From Prosthecobacter sp. (GTDB lineage Bacteria > Verrucomicrobiota > Verrucomicrobiia > Verrucomicrobiales > Verrucomicrobiaceae): 64,000 bases of DNA. Numbering within the stretch: the stretch's first letter is position 1; each line of letters starts with the position of its first letter. The stretch covers positions 1 through 64,000 of the forward strand of contig NZ_JAGRPF010000214.1 of assembly GCF_020439865.1 (NCBI RefSeq), written 5' to 3'. Below the pieces are notes generated by a model. That model was not told the origin of the DNA, ran no database searches, and worked only from the letters and a program-made list of their open reading frames with translations. The position numbers and the translations under genes were made by a program. Of the stretch, positions 1 through 8,762 are shown piece after piece.

Positions 1-125
<125 letters not shown>

Positions 126-160
126 TCTGAAACGAACACAGCAACCTTGAAAGCCTTCGA

Positions 161-190
161 CGGGCCGGCTCACACGAGCCGGCCCGTTTT
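161..190 (+). terminator. intrinsic terminator after gapA
   Basis: A perfect 10-bp stem (CGGGCCGGCT at 161-170 pairing with AGCCGGCCCG at 177-186) with a 6-base loop is followed directly by TTTT. It lies 35 bases after the gapA stop codon and has the classic form of a Rho-independent terminator. Confidence 0.9.
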
Positions 191-243
191 GTGTACCTGC
201 TCATCTCCCCACTTCCCATGACCCTCCTTTTCTGTTTCCAACC

Positions 244-1410
244 ATGTCCCTGTTTTCACAAATTCAGCTCCTGCCCCGGCCCTTCTGGGTTCTCGTAGGA
301 GCCACCTTCGTCAACCGGTTCGGCGTCTTCGTCGTGCCGTTTCTGGCGTTGTTCATCACGCGGAACGGCAACACGCCGGCGCAGGCCGGACTGGCCGTGG
401 CGGCCTATTCGCTTGGCGGTTTCGTCGCCTCCGCGATCGGCGGCTGGATGGCCGACCGTCTCGGCCGAAACGTCACCATGGCCCTGGCCGCCCTTTCGGG
501 TGCGGTGTGCATGCTCGCCATGTCGCAGGCCGTGGACTGGCGGGCGCTGGCTATACTGGCCTTCATCACCGGAGCGATCACGGATTCCGGGCATCCCGCC
601 AGCGTCGCGCTCGTGCAGGACATCGTGCCGCCGGAGCAACGCGTTACCGCTTACGCGGTGCAACGCTTCGCGATCAACCTCGCGTGGTCGCTGGGCCCGG
701 CGACGGCGGGGTTCCTCGCTGAACACTCGTTCTTCTGGCTCTTCGCCGTCGATGCGGCCACCTCGGCCATCTTTGGCATCATCGCGTGGCTGTTTCTGCC
801 GCGCGGACGCCGCACGGCGAGGGAGCACGCGGGCTGGAGTCATGCATGGCAGTCGATTCGCGTGAACAAGCCCTTCCTCGCGCTATTCGGTGCCTGCCTG
901 TGCGTGGCGTGGATCTTCCGGCAGACGAACACGACCTTCCCGCTGCACTTCGAGCGCAACGGGCTAGAACTGCATCTTTGCGGTCTGGTACTGGCGATGA
1001 ACGGCGCGATGATCTGTCTCTTTGAAGTCCCGCTGGCGTCGGGACTGCGGATGTGGCCGGTGAAGCAGGTGCTGGCGATTGGCTATATCCTCATGGGCGG
1101 AAGCTTCCTCATCTTTCTTGCCAGCGGGTCGCTCACGGCCTTTGTCTTGATGATGATCGTCTTCACCATCGGCGAGATGTCCGCATTTTCGCGTCAGCAG
1201 GCGTATGCTGCGAGCCTTTCTCCTGAAGACATGCGCGGACGCTACGTCGGCTTCCTTGGCTTTGCGTGGTGCGCCGGCAGCACGGCGAGTTCGGCGCTCG
1301 GCATGTCGCTCTACGATTATCACTCCACGGCGTTGTGGACGCTGAACGCCGGTCTCGGTGTTCTGGCTGCGCTGCTCATCCTTTACAGCCGCAAGGCACG
1401 CGTTTCATGA
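244..1410 (+). CDS. MFS transporter (12-TM drug/solute permease type)
   Basis: A 388-residue inner-membrane protein with about twelve hydrophobic helices and no signal peptide. The cytoplasmic loop between helices 2 and 3 has the major-facilitator signature A (GGWMADRLGRN near residues 63-73), which places it among proton-driven MFS permeases. The length is normal for the family. The substrate cannot be told from sequence; drug or metabolite export is a guess. Its stop codon overlaps the ATG of the next transporter gene by four bases (ATGA), so the two are translationally coupled. No Shine-Dalgarno is visible before the ATG. Confidence 0.85.
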   Translation: MSLFSQIQLLPRPFWVLVGATFVNRFGVFVVPFLALFITRNGNTPAQAGLAVAAYSLGGFVASAIGGWMADRLGRNVTMALAALSGAVCMLAMSQAVDWRALAILAFITGAITDSGHPASVALVQDIVPPEQRVTAYAVQRFAINLAWSLGPATAGFLAEHSFFWLFAVDAATSAIFGIIAWLFLPRGRRTAREHAGWSHAWQSIRVNKPFLALFGACLCVAWIFRQTNTTFPLHFERNGLELHLCGLVLAMNGAMICLFEVPLASGLRMWPVKQVLAIGYILMGGSFLIFLASGSLTAFVLMMIVFTIGEMSAFSRQQAYAASLSPEDMRGRYVGFLGFAWCAGSTASSALGMSLYDYHSTALWTLNAGLGVLAALLILYSRKARVS

Positions 1411-2297
1411 GCGATCCCAAGCCACCTTTGAATGCCGTGCTCAGTGCCGTGCTCGCGTTTGGCCTGTGGGGCGTGCTGCCGGTTTACTGGAAACAGCTCG
1501 GCCACCTCGGCAGCGACGTGGCGCTGGCGCAGCGCGTCGTTTGGACGGCTGTTGCCGTGCTACCACTGCTCGCGCTGCGCAGGGAATGGCGCGGGTTCAT
1601 GATGTCATTGCGAGACATGATCGTGCTCAAAACGCATGCGTGGTCGGCGTTTCTGCTCGCCATCAACTGGGGCGTCTTCGTCTGGGCCGCGCAGCACGGG
1701 CGCATCCTCGATTGCAGTCTCGGCTACTTCATCAATCCGCTGCTCAACGTGCTCATTGGCAGCCGCTTGTTTGGCGAACGTTTGTCGAGACTGCAAAAGC
1801 TCAGCATCGCCTCCGCCGCCTGCGGAGTGATGACGCAACTGGTGCTCGTCGGACGCTTCCCGTGGATCGGTCTGCTGCTGGCGGGCTCGTTTGCTCTCTA
1901 TGGACTCGCACGACGTCGTTCGCCGCTCGGATCGTTGCCGGGTCTCGCCGTCGAAACGGTTGTCGGCGTACCCGTGGCAGCGTTGTATTTGATCTGGAGC
2001 CAGCAAGGCGGAGCCACGATCTGGGGCACCGCATCCATCCACGACGTGCTGCTCATCGCCGGTCTAGGTGTCATCACCACGATCCCGCTGCTCGGCTTCG
2101 CGCACGGAGCGCGGCAGCTTCCCTTCGCCCTGCTCGGCGTGCTGCAGTTCCTCGCGCCCACCGGTCAGTTCTTGGTGGGAGCGTTCATTTACCACGAAAC
2201 CATCAGCGCCGCCTCGCTCGTGTCCTTCGGACTCATCTGGACGGGAGTGCTGCTGTTCTGCAGCGATCTCTGGCTACGCCAGCCGGCGAAGAGCTGA
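1407..2297 (+). CDS. rarD: RarD-like EamA-family transporter
   Basis: A 296-residue integral membrane protein with ten predicted helices, including the pattern LAFGLWGVLPVYWKQLG near the N terminus and the paired EamA repeats that are typical of RarD (chloramphenicol-sensitivity protein) homologues. RarD proteins belong to the drug/metabolite transporter superfamily; their physiological substrate is unsettled. I place the start at 1407, where ATG overlaps the TGA of the preceding MFS gene. An in-frame longer reading exists but would lie inside the upstream gene and add a non-hydrophobic Arg-rich tail. It ends five bases before the convergent ddl gene. Confidence 0.85.
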   Translation: MSDPKPPLNAVLSAVLAFGLWGVLPVYWKQLGHLGSDVALAQRVVWTAVAVLPLLALRREWRGFMMSLRDMIVLKTHAWSAFLLAINWGVFVWAAQHGRILDCSLGYFINPLLNVLIGSRLFGERLSRLQKLSIASAACGVMTQLVLVGRFPWIGLLLAGSFALYGLARRRSPLGSLPGLAVETVVGVPVAALYLIWSQQGGATIWGTASIHDVLLIAGLGVITTIPLLGFAHGARQLPFALLGVLQFLAPTGQFLVGAFIYHETISAASLVSFGLIWTGVLLFCSDLWLRQPAKS

Positions 2298-2302
2298 AAA
2301 CC

Positions 2303-3226
2303 TCAGGGTCTCGCTTCGAGCGACAGTTCAATGATCCGCGCGCAGAGGTCCGGAAACTCGATGCCCACGGCTTTGGCCGCCTTCGGCAGCAGGCTGCTGC
2401 TGGTCATGCCTGGGATGGTATTGATCTCAAGTACGAAGGGCGCCTGATCGCTGTCGCGCAGCATCACGTCGACACGACCATAGACTTCCGTGCCACAGGA
2501 GCGGAAGGCCTTCAGCGCCGCATCCTGTACGGCCTTGGTGACTTCGGGGCTCAGCTCTGCCGGGCAATGGTAGAGCGTTTTGCCGGTGCCGCTCATCCAC
2601 GGATACTTGTTGTTGATGTCGTAGAAGCCTTCGGCCGGCTCGATGTGGATGATCGGAAACACCTGATCGCCGAGAATGCCCACCGTCAGCTCTTTTCCGG
2701 CCACGTAATCTTCGATCAGTGTGTCTTTGCCAAATTTCTTCGCGTCTTCGATGGCGGCATCGAACTCGGCCTGCTGATGGCAGATGTGCACCCCCACGCT
2801 TGATCCTTCGCGCGGTGGCTTGACGACGAGCGGAAGCCTGATCTCCAGCGGCTGGCTGCCATCCGTGAGGTAGTTCTGCGAACGCGGTGTCGGTACGCCG
2901 GCGGCGATGAAGCGCTCCTTGCTCAGCACCTTGTCAAAGGCCACACGGCTGCTCTCCACGCCCGCGCCGGTGTAGCGGATCCCCCGTTGTTCCAGGATGG
3001 CCTGAATCTGTCCGTCCTCGCCGAAGGTGCCATGGATCAGGTTCATGGCGATGAAGGTGTCCGCCGGAACGTCGAAATCCGGTCCGCTGACGTCGATCTC
3101 GATCACATTCGCGCCCTTGCTGCGCAGTGCCTCGGCCACGCTTTCGGCCGTTTTGAGGGAGACTTTACGTTCGGAGCCGGGGCCGCCCATGAGGAGGGCG
3201 ATTTTCTTGTTCGTGAGGTCGAGCAT
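2303..3226 (-). CDS. ddl: D-alanine--D-alanine ligase
   Basis: A 307-residue cytoplasmic ATP-grasp ligase that joins two D-alanines for the peptidoglycan stem peptide. Landmarks in order are the N-terminal LMGGPGSERKVSL, HGTFGEDG (substrate-binding), VVKPPREGSSVGVH (ATP-grasp) and LEINTIPGMTSSSLLPKAA at the Mg/ATP site near the C terminus. The length matches DdlB enzymes. The start at 3226 gives MLDLTNKKIALLMGG, the usual Ddl beginning; the open frame continues upstream but that stretch is unlike Ddl. The gene stands alone, divergent from the D-aminoacylase gene; both deal with D-amino acids, which may be chance. Confidence 0.95.
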   Translation of the reverse strand: MLDLTNKKIALLMGGPGSERKVSLKTAESVAEALRSKGANVIEIDVSGPDFDVPADTFIAMNLIHGTFGEDGQIQAILEQRGIRYTGAGVESSRVAFDKVLSKERFIAAGVPTPRSQNYLTDGSQPLEIRLPLVVKPPREGSSVGVHICHQQAEFDAAIEDAKKFGKDTLIEDYVAGKELTVGILGDQVFPIIHIEPAEGFYDINNKYPWMSGTGKTLYHCPAELSPEVTKAVQDAALKAFRSCGTEVYGRVDVMLRDSDQAPFVLEINTIPGMTSSSLLPKAAKAVGIEFPDLCARIIELSLEARP

Positions 3227-3311
3227 GGTGCGGAGATATGGAATGAGGACGGCGGATTGGCAAAGGAATCCTGGCAATGTCCATGCCATGCGCCACGTCT
3301 TTTCCGGCATC

Positions 3312-4871
3312 ATGAAACTGCGTTTGTTGTTCGTCCTCCTTTTCGCCGGAACCGCCCTGCCGGCTGATTTCGATCTTTTGATCACCAACGCGCAGATTGC
3401 CGATGGCAGCGGCGCACCGCTGGTTCGCGGCAGCATCGCTGTGAAGGATGGAAGGATTGTCGCGGTCGGAACAGTCCCGGGCACGGCGGATGCAACCATC
3501 GACGCTGGCGGCAAGGTCGCTGCGCCAGGTTTCATCGACGTGCACACTCACTCGGAGGACATCTGCCGCATTCCTACAGCAGAGAATTTTCTGCGAATGG
3601 GCGTGACGACGATCATTACCGGCAACTGCGGCCATTCGCGCACGGATGTGGCGAAATTCTTCGAGGAGATCGTGGAGTCGAAGGTTGCCGTCAATGTGGC
3701 CACGCTGATCGGTCATGGCTCCGTGCGTGAGCAGGGCATGGGCGGGAGCTTCATCCGGGCGCCGAACGCCGAACAGCTCGCGGTGATGGAGGAAATCGTC
3801 GATCAAGCGATGAAGGACGGTGCGGTCGGACTGAGCACCGGGTTGATTTATGTCCCAGGTTCCTTCGCCAAAACGGAAGAACTCATCGAACTCGCAAAGG
3901 TCGCCGCCGCACACGACGGCATCTACGTCAGTCACATGCGCTACGAGACCACCCGGATTTTTGAAGCGCTGGATGAGATCATTCGCATCGCCCGCGAGGC
4001 CGGAGTTCGCGCCGAGGTCTCCCACATCAAGCTTTCAGGACCCACGGCATGGGGAGGAGCCGACAAGGTGCTCGCTGTGCTCGACAAGGCGCGCGGGGAG
4101 GGTTTGAAGATCACGCACGATCAATACGCCTACACTGCCTCCAGCACCGGCTTGCGACAAACTCTGCCCGACAGTGCTCTCGAAGGCGAACATGCGGACT
4201 ATCTCGCGCGCATCGCCGATGCAGGACGGAAGGCGGAGATCATCGCCAAAATGGCTGAGATGCGCGAACGGCAGGGCCGTAAGGACTACAGCTATGCGGT
4301 GATCGCCCGCTGCAAGGCCGATCCGTCGCTCAATGGAAAGACGGTTCCTGAAGCTGCAAAAATGCGGCGCGGTTCGGACACCCTGGAGGATCAGATCGAA
4401 CTCATCCTCGACATCGAAGCGCGTGGTGGTGCAAGCGCCGTCTTCCACGGGATGAACGAGGATGATTTGCAGGTCTTCATGCGCAGTCCCTTCACGATGA
4501 CCGCCAGCGACGGCGGGCCGCGTCGCCTCGGGGAGGACGTGCCACATCCACGCAGCTACGGCAACAATGCCCGCGTGCTGGGCCGCTACGTGCGTGAGTT
4601 GAAACTGCTGACGCTTCAGGAAGCCGTGCGCCGCATGACATCATTGCCTGCACACACTTTTCATCTCAAGGAGCGCGGGATGCTCAAAGCCGGAGCGCAT
4701 GCCGACATCGTCATCTTTGATCCAGCCAAAGTCACGGACCCCGCGACTTTCAATGACCCGCATCATTACGCCGAGGGATTCAGCGATGTGATCGTAAACG
4801 GCGGCGTGGTCATTCGTGACGGGACGCTCACCGAGGTGCGCAGCGGCGGCCCGCTGCGCATGTCACAGTAG
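3312..4871 (+). CDS. secreted D-aminoacylase / N-acyl-D-amino-acid deacylase family amidohydrolase
   Basis: A 519-residue amidohydrolase with an N-terminal signal peptide (MKLRLLFVLLFAGTALPAD). It would hydrolyse N-acyl-D-amino acids or similar amides in the periplasm. The metal centre is visible: H78 and H80 in DVHTH, the unusual ligand C106 in GNCGH that is characteristic of D-aminoacylase, the later histidines in SHMR and SHIK, and the catalytic aspartate in TASDGG. I start at 3312 because this ATG opens the signal peptide. It may recycle peptidoglycan-derived D-amino acids, which is inference. It ends two bases before the convergent sulfatase-fold gene. Confidence 0.85.
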   Translation: MKLRLLFVLLFAGTALPADFDLLITNAQIADGSGAPLVRGSIAVKDGRIVAVGTVPGTADATIDAGGKVAAPGFIDVHTHSEDICRIPTAENFLRMGVTTIITGNCGHSRTDVAKFFEEIVESKVAVNVATLIGHGSVREQGMGGSFIRAPNAEQLAVMEEIVDQAMKDGAVGLSTGLIYVPGSFAKTEELIELAKVAAAHDGIYVSHMRYETTRIFEALDEIIRIAREAGVRAEVSHIKLSGPTAWGGADKVLAVLDKARGEGLKITHDQYAYTASSTGLRQTLPDSALEGEHADYLARIADAGRKAEIIAKMAEMRERQGRKDYSYAVIARCKADPSLNGKTVPEAAKMRRGSDTLEDQIELILDIEARGGASAVFHGMNEDDLQVFMRSPFTMTASDGGPRRLGEDVPHPRSYGNNARVLGRYVRELKLLTLQEAVRRMTSLPAHTFHLKERGMLKAGAHADIVIFDPAKVTDPATFNDPHHYAEGFSDVIVNGGVVIRDGTLTEVRSGGPLRMSQ

Positions 4872-4873
4872 CC

Positions 4874-6928
4874 TTACGGCATGGCCGTTTCCGCGCCGAG
4901 ATGGCCGTTGCGGAAAAGCCAGGAAGCAGACTGATAAAGAGAGATCGTGTCGTCGAGCTGATGTTTGGAGAGCTCGGATTTATCGGGAGTGATCGTTCCT
5001 GCCTTGAGATCGACTTTGCCCGTCGTAAACTCCTGTTTGGGCTTCAGGATGGCCAGCTCTCCCTGGGTTATGTATGCGATCTTTTGGTAGTTCGAGACGT
5101 AAATGCGCTCCTCTTCGGTGGTGTAGCCTGGGGAGAACACATCCTGGCCAAAGGAGCGCGTGGTGTAGCTCCAGTTCATCATGCCAAACAGCGTGGGGAC
5201 GATGTCGATCTGGCTGCAAAGGCGGTCATAGACGCGCGGCTGAATGAGCTGGGGATTCCAAACGATGGCAGGAATGTGATACTTCGTCACGTCCAGTTCC
5301 ATGCGGCCCGCACTGCCATGGCAATGATCGGCGACGATGACAAAGATCGTGTTGGCGAACCAGGGCTTTGTTTTCGCCTTCTCCAAGAAATCACCGATGC
5401 ACCAGTCAGTGTATTTGACCGCGGCATCGCGCGAGCCCTGTGGCATGTCGATTCGGTTCTCCGGGAAGGTGAAGGGGCGGTGGTTGGAGACCGTCATCAC
5501 ATGCATGAAGAAAGGCTTGTTTGCCGCGTGGCTTGAGTCCGCCTCCTGCGTGGCCCAGCGGAAAAGATCTTCATCAGCCACCCCCCAGGCGTTTTGAAAG
5601 GTGATCTCGCTCTCGGGCTTGGAGCCGCGATCGATGACTCGGTAGTTGTTGCGGGAGAAGTAGTTGCGCATGTTGTCAAACATGGCGTCGCCTCCGTAAA
5701 CATAGCTCACGTCGTAGCCACGTCGGCGGCAGAGCGATCCCGAAGTGAAGAGATTCGTGTTTTTCGGCCGCCACACGATCGACTGGCCTGGAGTGGGCGG
5801 CACGCAAAGCGTCAGCGCCTCGAGGCCGCGCACGGTGCGCGTGCCGGTGGCATACAGATTGGTGAAAAGGATGCCCTCATCCGCGAGGCGGTCGAGATTG
5901 GGCGTGAGATAGGACCTCATTTTGAAGTTCACCTTGAAATGGCTCATGAAGGCCGCGCTGAGGCTCTCCACGGAGACAAACACGATGTTGTGCCGCTTTT
6001 CAGGCCCTTCGTGCTTGATGAAACGGCGCAGGTCGTGTGGATCAGTGCTGGCGGGCGGTGTGTCGGAAAGTGTGAGCAACTCTTTCGCACGTGCGAGCGC
6101 CTTGTCCGTGTTCTGTTTCAGGTAGAAGCGCTCATAGTCGATCTCGCTTTCCCAAAACGCCGCGCAGAAGGCGTACGGGCCGTCCTTGGCCAGTTCACGG
6201 TTGAACTCATCGTTGAAGCGTGGGAGCTGCGACTGGGAGAAAACATTCGAGATGCCGATCACTACGACGGTGATGCCGAGGACAGGGACGAGACGGCGGG
6301 TCCATGCCGCATCTCCGGCACAAACCCATTGCACCGCGCCCAGCCTCCAAGCCCCCCAAGCCACGCCGGCTCCCGCCAGCCCCAGTCCGGTGAAGATCAG
6401 CGGCATCGGATAAGACTGCTGGATGTTGTCGATCACCTCCTGGGTGAAGATGAGGTAGTCCACCGCGATGAAGTTGAACCGCACTTGAAACTCGTCCCAG
6501 AAGAACCACTCCGCCACGCCGATGAAGATCAGCGCCACGGCGTAAAGGCCGGTGAGTACCGCCACGATCCATGGCGCGGCCTTGCTGCGCCAGAGCATGA
6601 CCGGCAGGAGCAGCGTGAGCAAAAACCAAGGCACGAGAGCGTAGCACGCGGCCAGAAGGTCATACCAGAGCCCGAATCCGAATGAACCCAGCAAAGACAA
6701 GTCCCAGGCCACATCGTTCCTCGCCTGAAACAACAGCGCCAGCCGGGTGAACAACGCCAGGATCAGAAAGAGAGTGGCCAACATCACCGCACCGCGGGAT
6801 AGAGGGGATCGAGGCGCCAAACGTTGGAGCAGGCCGCGGCTGTTCTGTGCGGGAGAGGCTTGGGAGGACATTCCCGAGACCATGTTTCCCATTGGGGGCT
6901 TGCCGAATGACAAGACTGTCATCATCAT
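4874..6928 (-). CDS. LtaS/MdoB-like phosphoglycerol transferase (sulfatase-fold membrane enzyme)
   Basis: Up to 684 residues: about five N-terminal membrane helices (roughly residues 45-215) followed by an extracytoplasmic alkaline-phosphatase/sulfatase-fold domain. Visible landmarks are NIVFVSVESLSA at the first metal-binding strand, ATGTRTVRGLEAL near residue 360 carrying the threonine expected as nucleophile, and FVIVADHCHG with the Asp-His metal ligands. Relatives move phosphoglycerol or phosphoethanolamine head groups onto glycans; the acceptor here is unknown. The true start could be 6928 or one of the in-frame ATGs at 6889 or 6880; the first would put one of the CTGTCATC boxes inside the coding sequence. 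Divergent from the response-regulator gene. Confidence 0.85.
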   Translation of the reverse strand: MMMTVLSFGKPPMGNMVSGMSSQASPAQNSRGLLQRLAPRSPLSRGAVMLATLFLILALFTRLALLFQARNDVAWDLSLLGSFGFGLWYDLLAACYALVPWFLLTLLLPVMLWRSKAAPWIVAVLTGLYAVALIFIGVAEWFFWDEFQVRFNFIAVDYLIFTQEVIDNIQQSYPMPLIFTGLGLAGAGVAWGAWRLGAVQWVCAGDAAWTRRLVPVLGITVVVIGISNVFSQSQLPRFNDEFNRELAKDGPYAFCAAFWESEIDYERFYLKQNTDKALARAKELLTLSDTPPASTDPHDLRRFIKHEGPEKRHNIVFVSVESLSAAFMSHFKVNFKMRSYLTPNLDRLADEGILFTNLYATGTRTVRGLEALTLCVPPTPGQSIVWRPKNTNLFTSGSLCRRRGYDVSYVYGGDAMFDNMRNYFSRNNYRVIDRGSKPESEITFQNAWGVADEDLFRWATQEADSSHAANKPFFMHVMTVSNHRPFTFPENRIDMPQGSRDAAVKYTDWCIGDFLEKAKTKPWFANTIFVIVADHCHGSAGRMELDVTKYHIPAIVWNPQLIQPRVYDRLCSQIDIVPTLFGMMNWSYTTRSFGQDVFSPGYTTEEERIYVSNYQKIAYITQGELAILKPKQEFTTGKVDLKAGTITPDKSELSKHQLDDTISLYQSASWLFRNGHLGAETAMP

Positions 6929-6977
6929 GAAAAAGCTGTCATCTTTCCGGACGTGCCGCCGGCGATGATGACAGCTT
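6916..6977. promoter_or_regulatory. three CTGTCATC boxes, candidate response-regulator operator
   Basis: The octamer CTGTCATC occurs at 6916-6923 and again exactly 20 bases later at 6936-6943, and its reverse complement GATGACAG at 6967-6974. The last two extend to an 11-bp perfect inverted repeat (AAGCTGTCATC / GATGACAGCTT). They lie between the LtaS-like gene and the OmpR-type regulator gene. OmpR-family regulators bind direct or inverted repeats with helical spacing, and the E. coli CusR palindrome also has a TGTCAT half-site, so autoregulation is a reasonable inference. The hairpin lacks a U tract, so a terminator is less likely. Confidence 0.45.
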
Positions 6978-7020
6978 CTTCATTCGCCTTCGTTGGAGTC
7001 CGGGTTCAAACAGCGCATTC

Positions 7021-7695
7021 ATGAAAGTTCTGATCGTCGAGGATGACCAAAAGACCGCGGCTCTGCTCACCCATGCGCTATCGCAGGAAGGCTTTGTGGT
7101 GACACATGCCACGGACGGAGAACGGGGCCTGCGCGAGGCGCTCACAGATTCCTACGATGCCATGGTGACCGACATCATGCTTCCGAAACGTGACGGTCTC
7201 AGCCTCGTCGGCGCCATGCGCAAGGAGGGGTGCACGACCCCCGTCATCATGCTCTCCGCCCGCGGGGAGGTGGAGCAGCGTGTGGAAGGCCTGAATGCCG
7301 GAGCCGATGACTACCTCGCAAAACCTTTTGCCATGTCAGAACTGGTGGCTCGGCTGCGCTCCCTGCTGAGGCGGAACGCAGGTCTTCGTCCTGCGGTGCT
7401 GACGCTGAATGACCTCGCCTATGACCTCACCACCCGGGAGACTCGGCGCGGGGGCAAACGCATCGAGCTGTCCTCTCGGGAAAGCCTGCTGCTGGAGTGC
7501 CTGATGCGCGCCGAAGGGCGCGTGGTGAGCCGCCGCGATATCATCGAGGCCGTCTGGGAGTATGACTTTGATCCTGGCTCAAATCTGGTGGACGTCTATG
7601 TCCGGCGTCTGCGGGAAAAGATTGACCGTGGGCATTCCACACCGTTGATCCAGACCGTCCGCGGTCTGGGCTATGCCCTTCGCCTTCAGCCATGA
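7021..7695 (+). CDS. OmpR/PhoB-family response regulator, CusR-like
   Basis: A 224-residue two-domain response regulator. The receiver domain (1-118) has the acidic pair D8-D9, the phosphorylated aspartate D51 in VTDIMLPKRDG, S79 and K101 (LAKPF). The C-terminal winged-helix DNA-binding domain (about 125-222) has the OmpR-type ending YVRRLREKID and TVRGLGYAL. It is the first gene of a string of translationally coupled or closely spaced genes: kinase, TolC-like protein, adaptor and RND pump. That layout is typical of Cus/Cop/Czc metal-responsive systems, so it probably activates this pump when metal is in excess. The inducing metal is not known. Confidence 0.9.
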   Translation: MKVLIVEDDQKTAALLTHALSQEGFVVTHATDGERGLREALTDSYDAMVTDIMLPKRDGLSLVGAMRKEGCTTPVIMLSARGEVEQRVEGLNAGADDYLAKPFAMSELVARLRSLLRRNAGLRPAVLTLNDLAYDLTTRETRRGGKRIELSSRESLLLECLMRAEGRVVSRRDIIEAVWEYDFDPGSNLVDVYVRRLREKIDRGHSTPLIQTVRGLGYALRLQP

Positions 7696-8762
7696 GTCTG
7701 CGCCGCCGCATCATGACCCTCTACATTGTCACGCAGTGCGTGTCCTTGGTCATCGTTGCGTTCTGGAGCTGGTTCGAATTCGAGGAGCAGCGGGAGATCG
7801 TGCGCCAGGGTGGGGTGGCGGCGGTGGAGCGCGAAAGCCCCTTCGTGGAGACTTTGGAGATTGTCACTGCCGGTGGAGTGCCCGCATTGGTGGTGGGCAT
7901 CTTTGTGGGTGGATTGCTCCTTCGTCGTGCCTTGGAACCCATCGGCAGGCTGACCTTGGAACTGGAAAACACGGACATTTCGAATCTCTCGCGTCCAGTG
8001 CCTCGCAGCGGCAGCGGCGATGAAATCGACCGCATGACGATCGTGTTCAACAGCATGAAAGAACGTCTCGGCGCGTCCTTCACCCAGGCACGCGAGTTCA
8101 CGCTGCATGCATCTCATGAGCTGAAGACACCGCTGACGATTCTTCATGGCACCCTCGAGCAGATGCTCGGGGACTCAGCGGTTCCGGAAGCACAAAAGGA
8201 ACGCATCTCTTCGATGCTGGAGGAGGTGCAGCGCCTCGCCGGCATCGTCGGTCAGCTGGCCTTCCTCGCAAAAGCAGACGCCGGACTGCTTTCCTTTTCT
8301 CATGATCGGGTGGCCATGGACGATCTGGTGCGGGACCTGATGGAGGATCTCAACCACCTCTCCGCGCCGAATGAAATCACCGTGACTCTCACGGAGTGCC
8401 AGCCCGCCATCGTTCGCGGCGACCGCATGCGACTCCGACAGCTCCTGCTCAACCTCGCTGACAATGCAGTGAAGTACAATGTGCCACGCGGTACCATCAC
8501 TCTCTCGCTAAAACCCGTGCAAGGGCGGATCTGCCTGGAGATCTGCAACACAGGACCGGTCCTGCCCGAAAACCTGCGTGCCCGTGTTTTCGAGCGCTTC
8601 TTCAGAGGTGATGAAGCCCACGGTGGGGACATCGAAGGCAGCGGCCTTGGCCTCAGTATCGCCCAGACGATCGTTCAGGCTCACCAAGGCCTCATCACGC
8701 TCCAAGTATCGCCTGAAGGTCTAAACTGCGTCACCGTCTGCTTCCCAAAGATTGCCGAATGA
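7692..8762 (+). CDS. sensor histidine kinase, CusS-like, with very short sensor loop
   Basis: A 356-residue membrane kinase. Two membrane helices (about 9-28 and 61-78) flank only some 30 residues outside, then HAMP (79-132), the phospho-acceptor H142 in SHELKTP, the N box LLLNLADNAVKYN, and G boxes ending in GSGLGLSIAQTIVQAHQG. Its ATG overlaps the response-regulator stop (ATGA) and its stop overlaps the TolC-like gene start. CusS-type kinases normally bind metal in a periplasmic domain of well over 100 residues; that domain is missing here, so sensing may use the membrane segment or a partner protein. The pairing with the regulator is firm, the signal is not. Confidence 0.9.
   Translation: MSLRRRIMTLYIVTQCVSLVIVAFWSWFEFEEQREIVRQGGVAAVERESPFVETLEIVTAGGVPALVVGIFVGGLLLRRALEPIGRLTLELENTDISNLSRPVPRSGSGDEIDRMTIVFNSMKERLGASFTQAREFTLHASHELKTPLTILHGTLEQMLGDSAVPEAQKERISSMLEEVQRLAGIVGQLAFLAKADAGLLSFSHDRVAMDDLVRDLMEDLNHLSAPNEITVTLTECQPAIVRGDRMRLRQLLLNLADNAVKYNVPRGTITLSLKPVQGRICLEICNTGPVLPENLRARVFERFFRGDEAHGGDIEGSGLGLSIAQTIVQAHQGLITLQVSPEGLNCVTVCFPKIAE

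Noticed and set aside
1358-2803. 481-codon plus-strand frame over rarD and the 3' part of ddl
   Set aside because: Frame-shifted reading of rarD (Arg-rich, no helices) and then antisense to ddl.
6933-6977. The 11-bp inverted repeat considered as a terminator
   Set aside because: It sits between divergent genes, has a 23-base loop and no U tract, so an operator is more likely.
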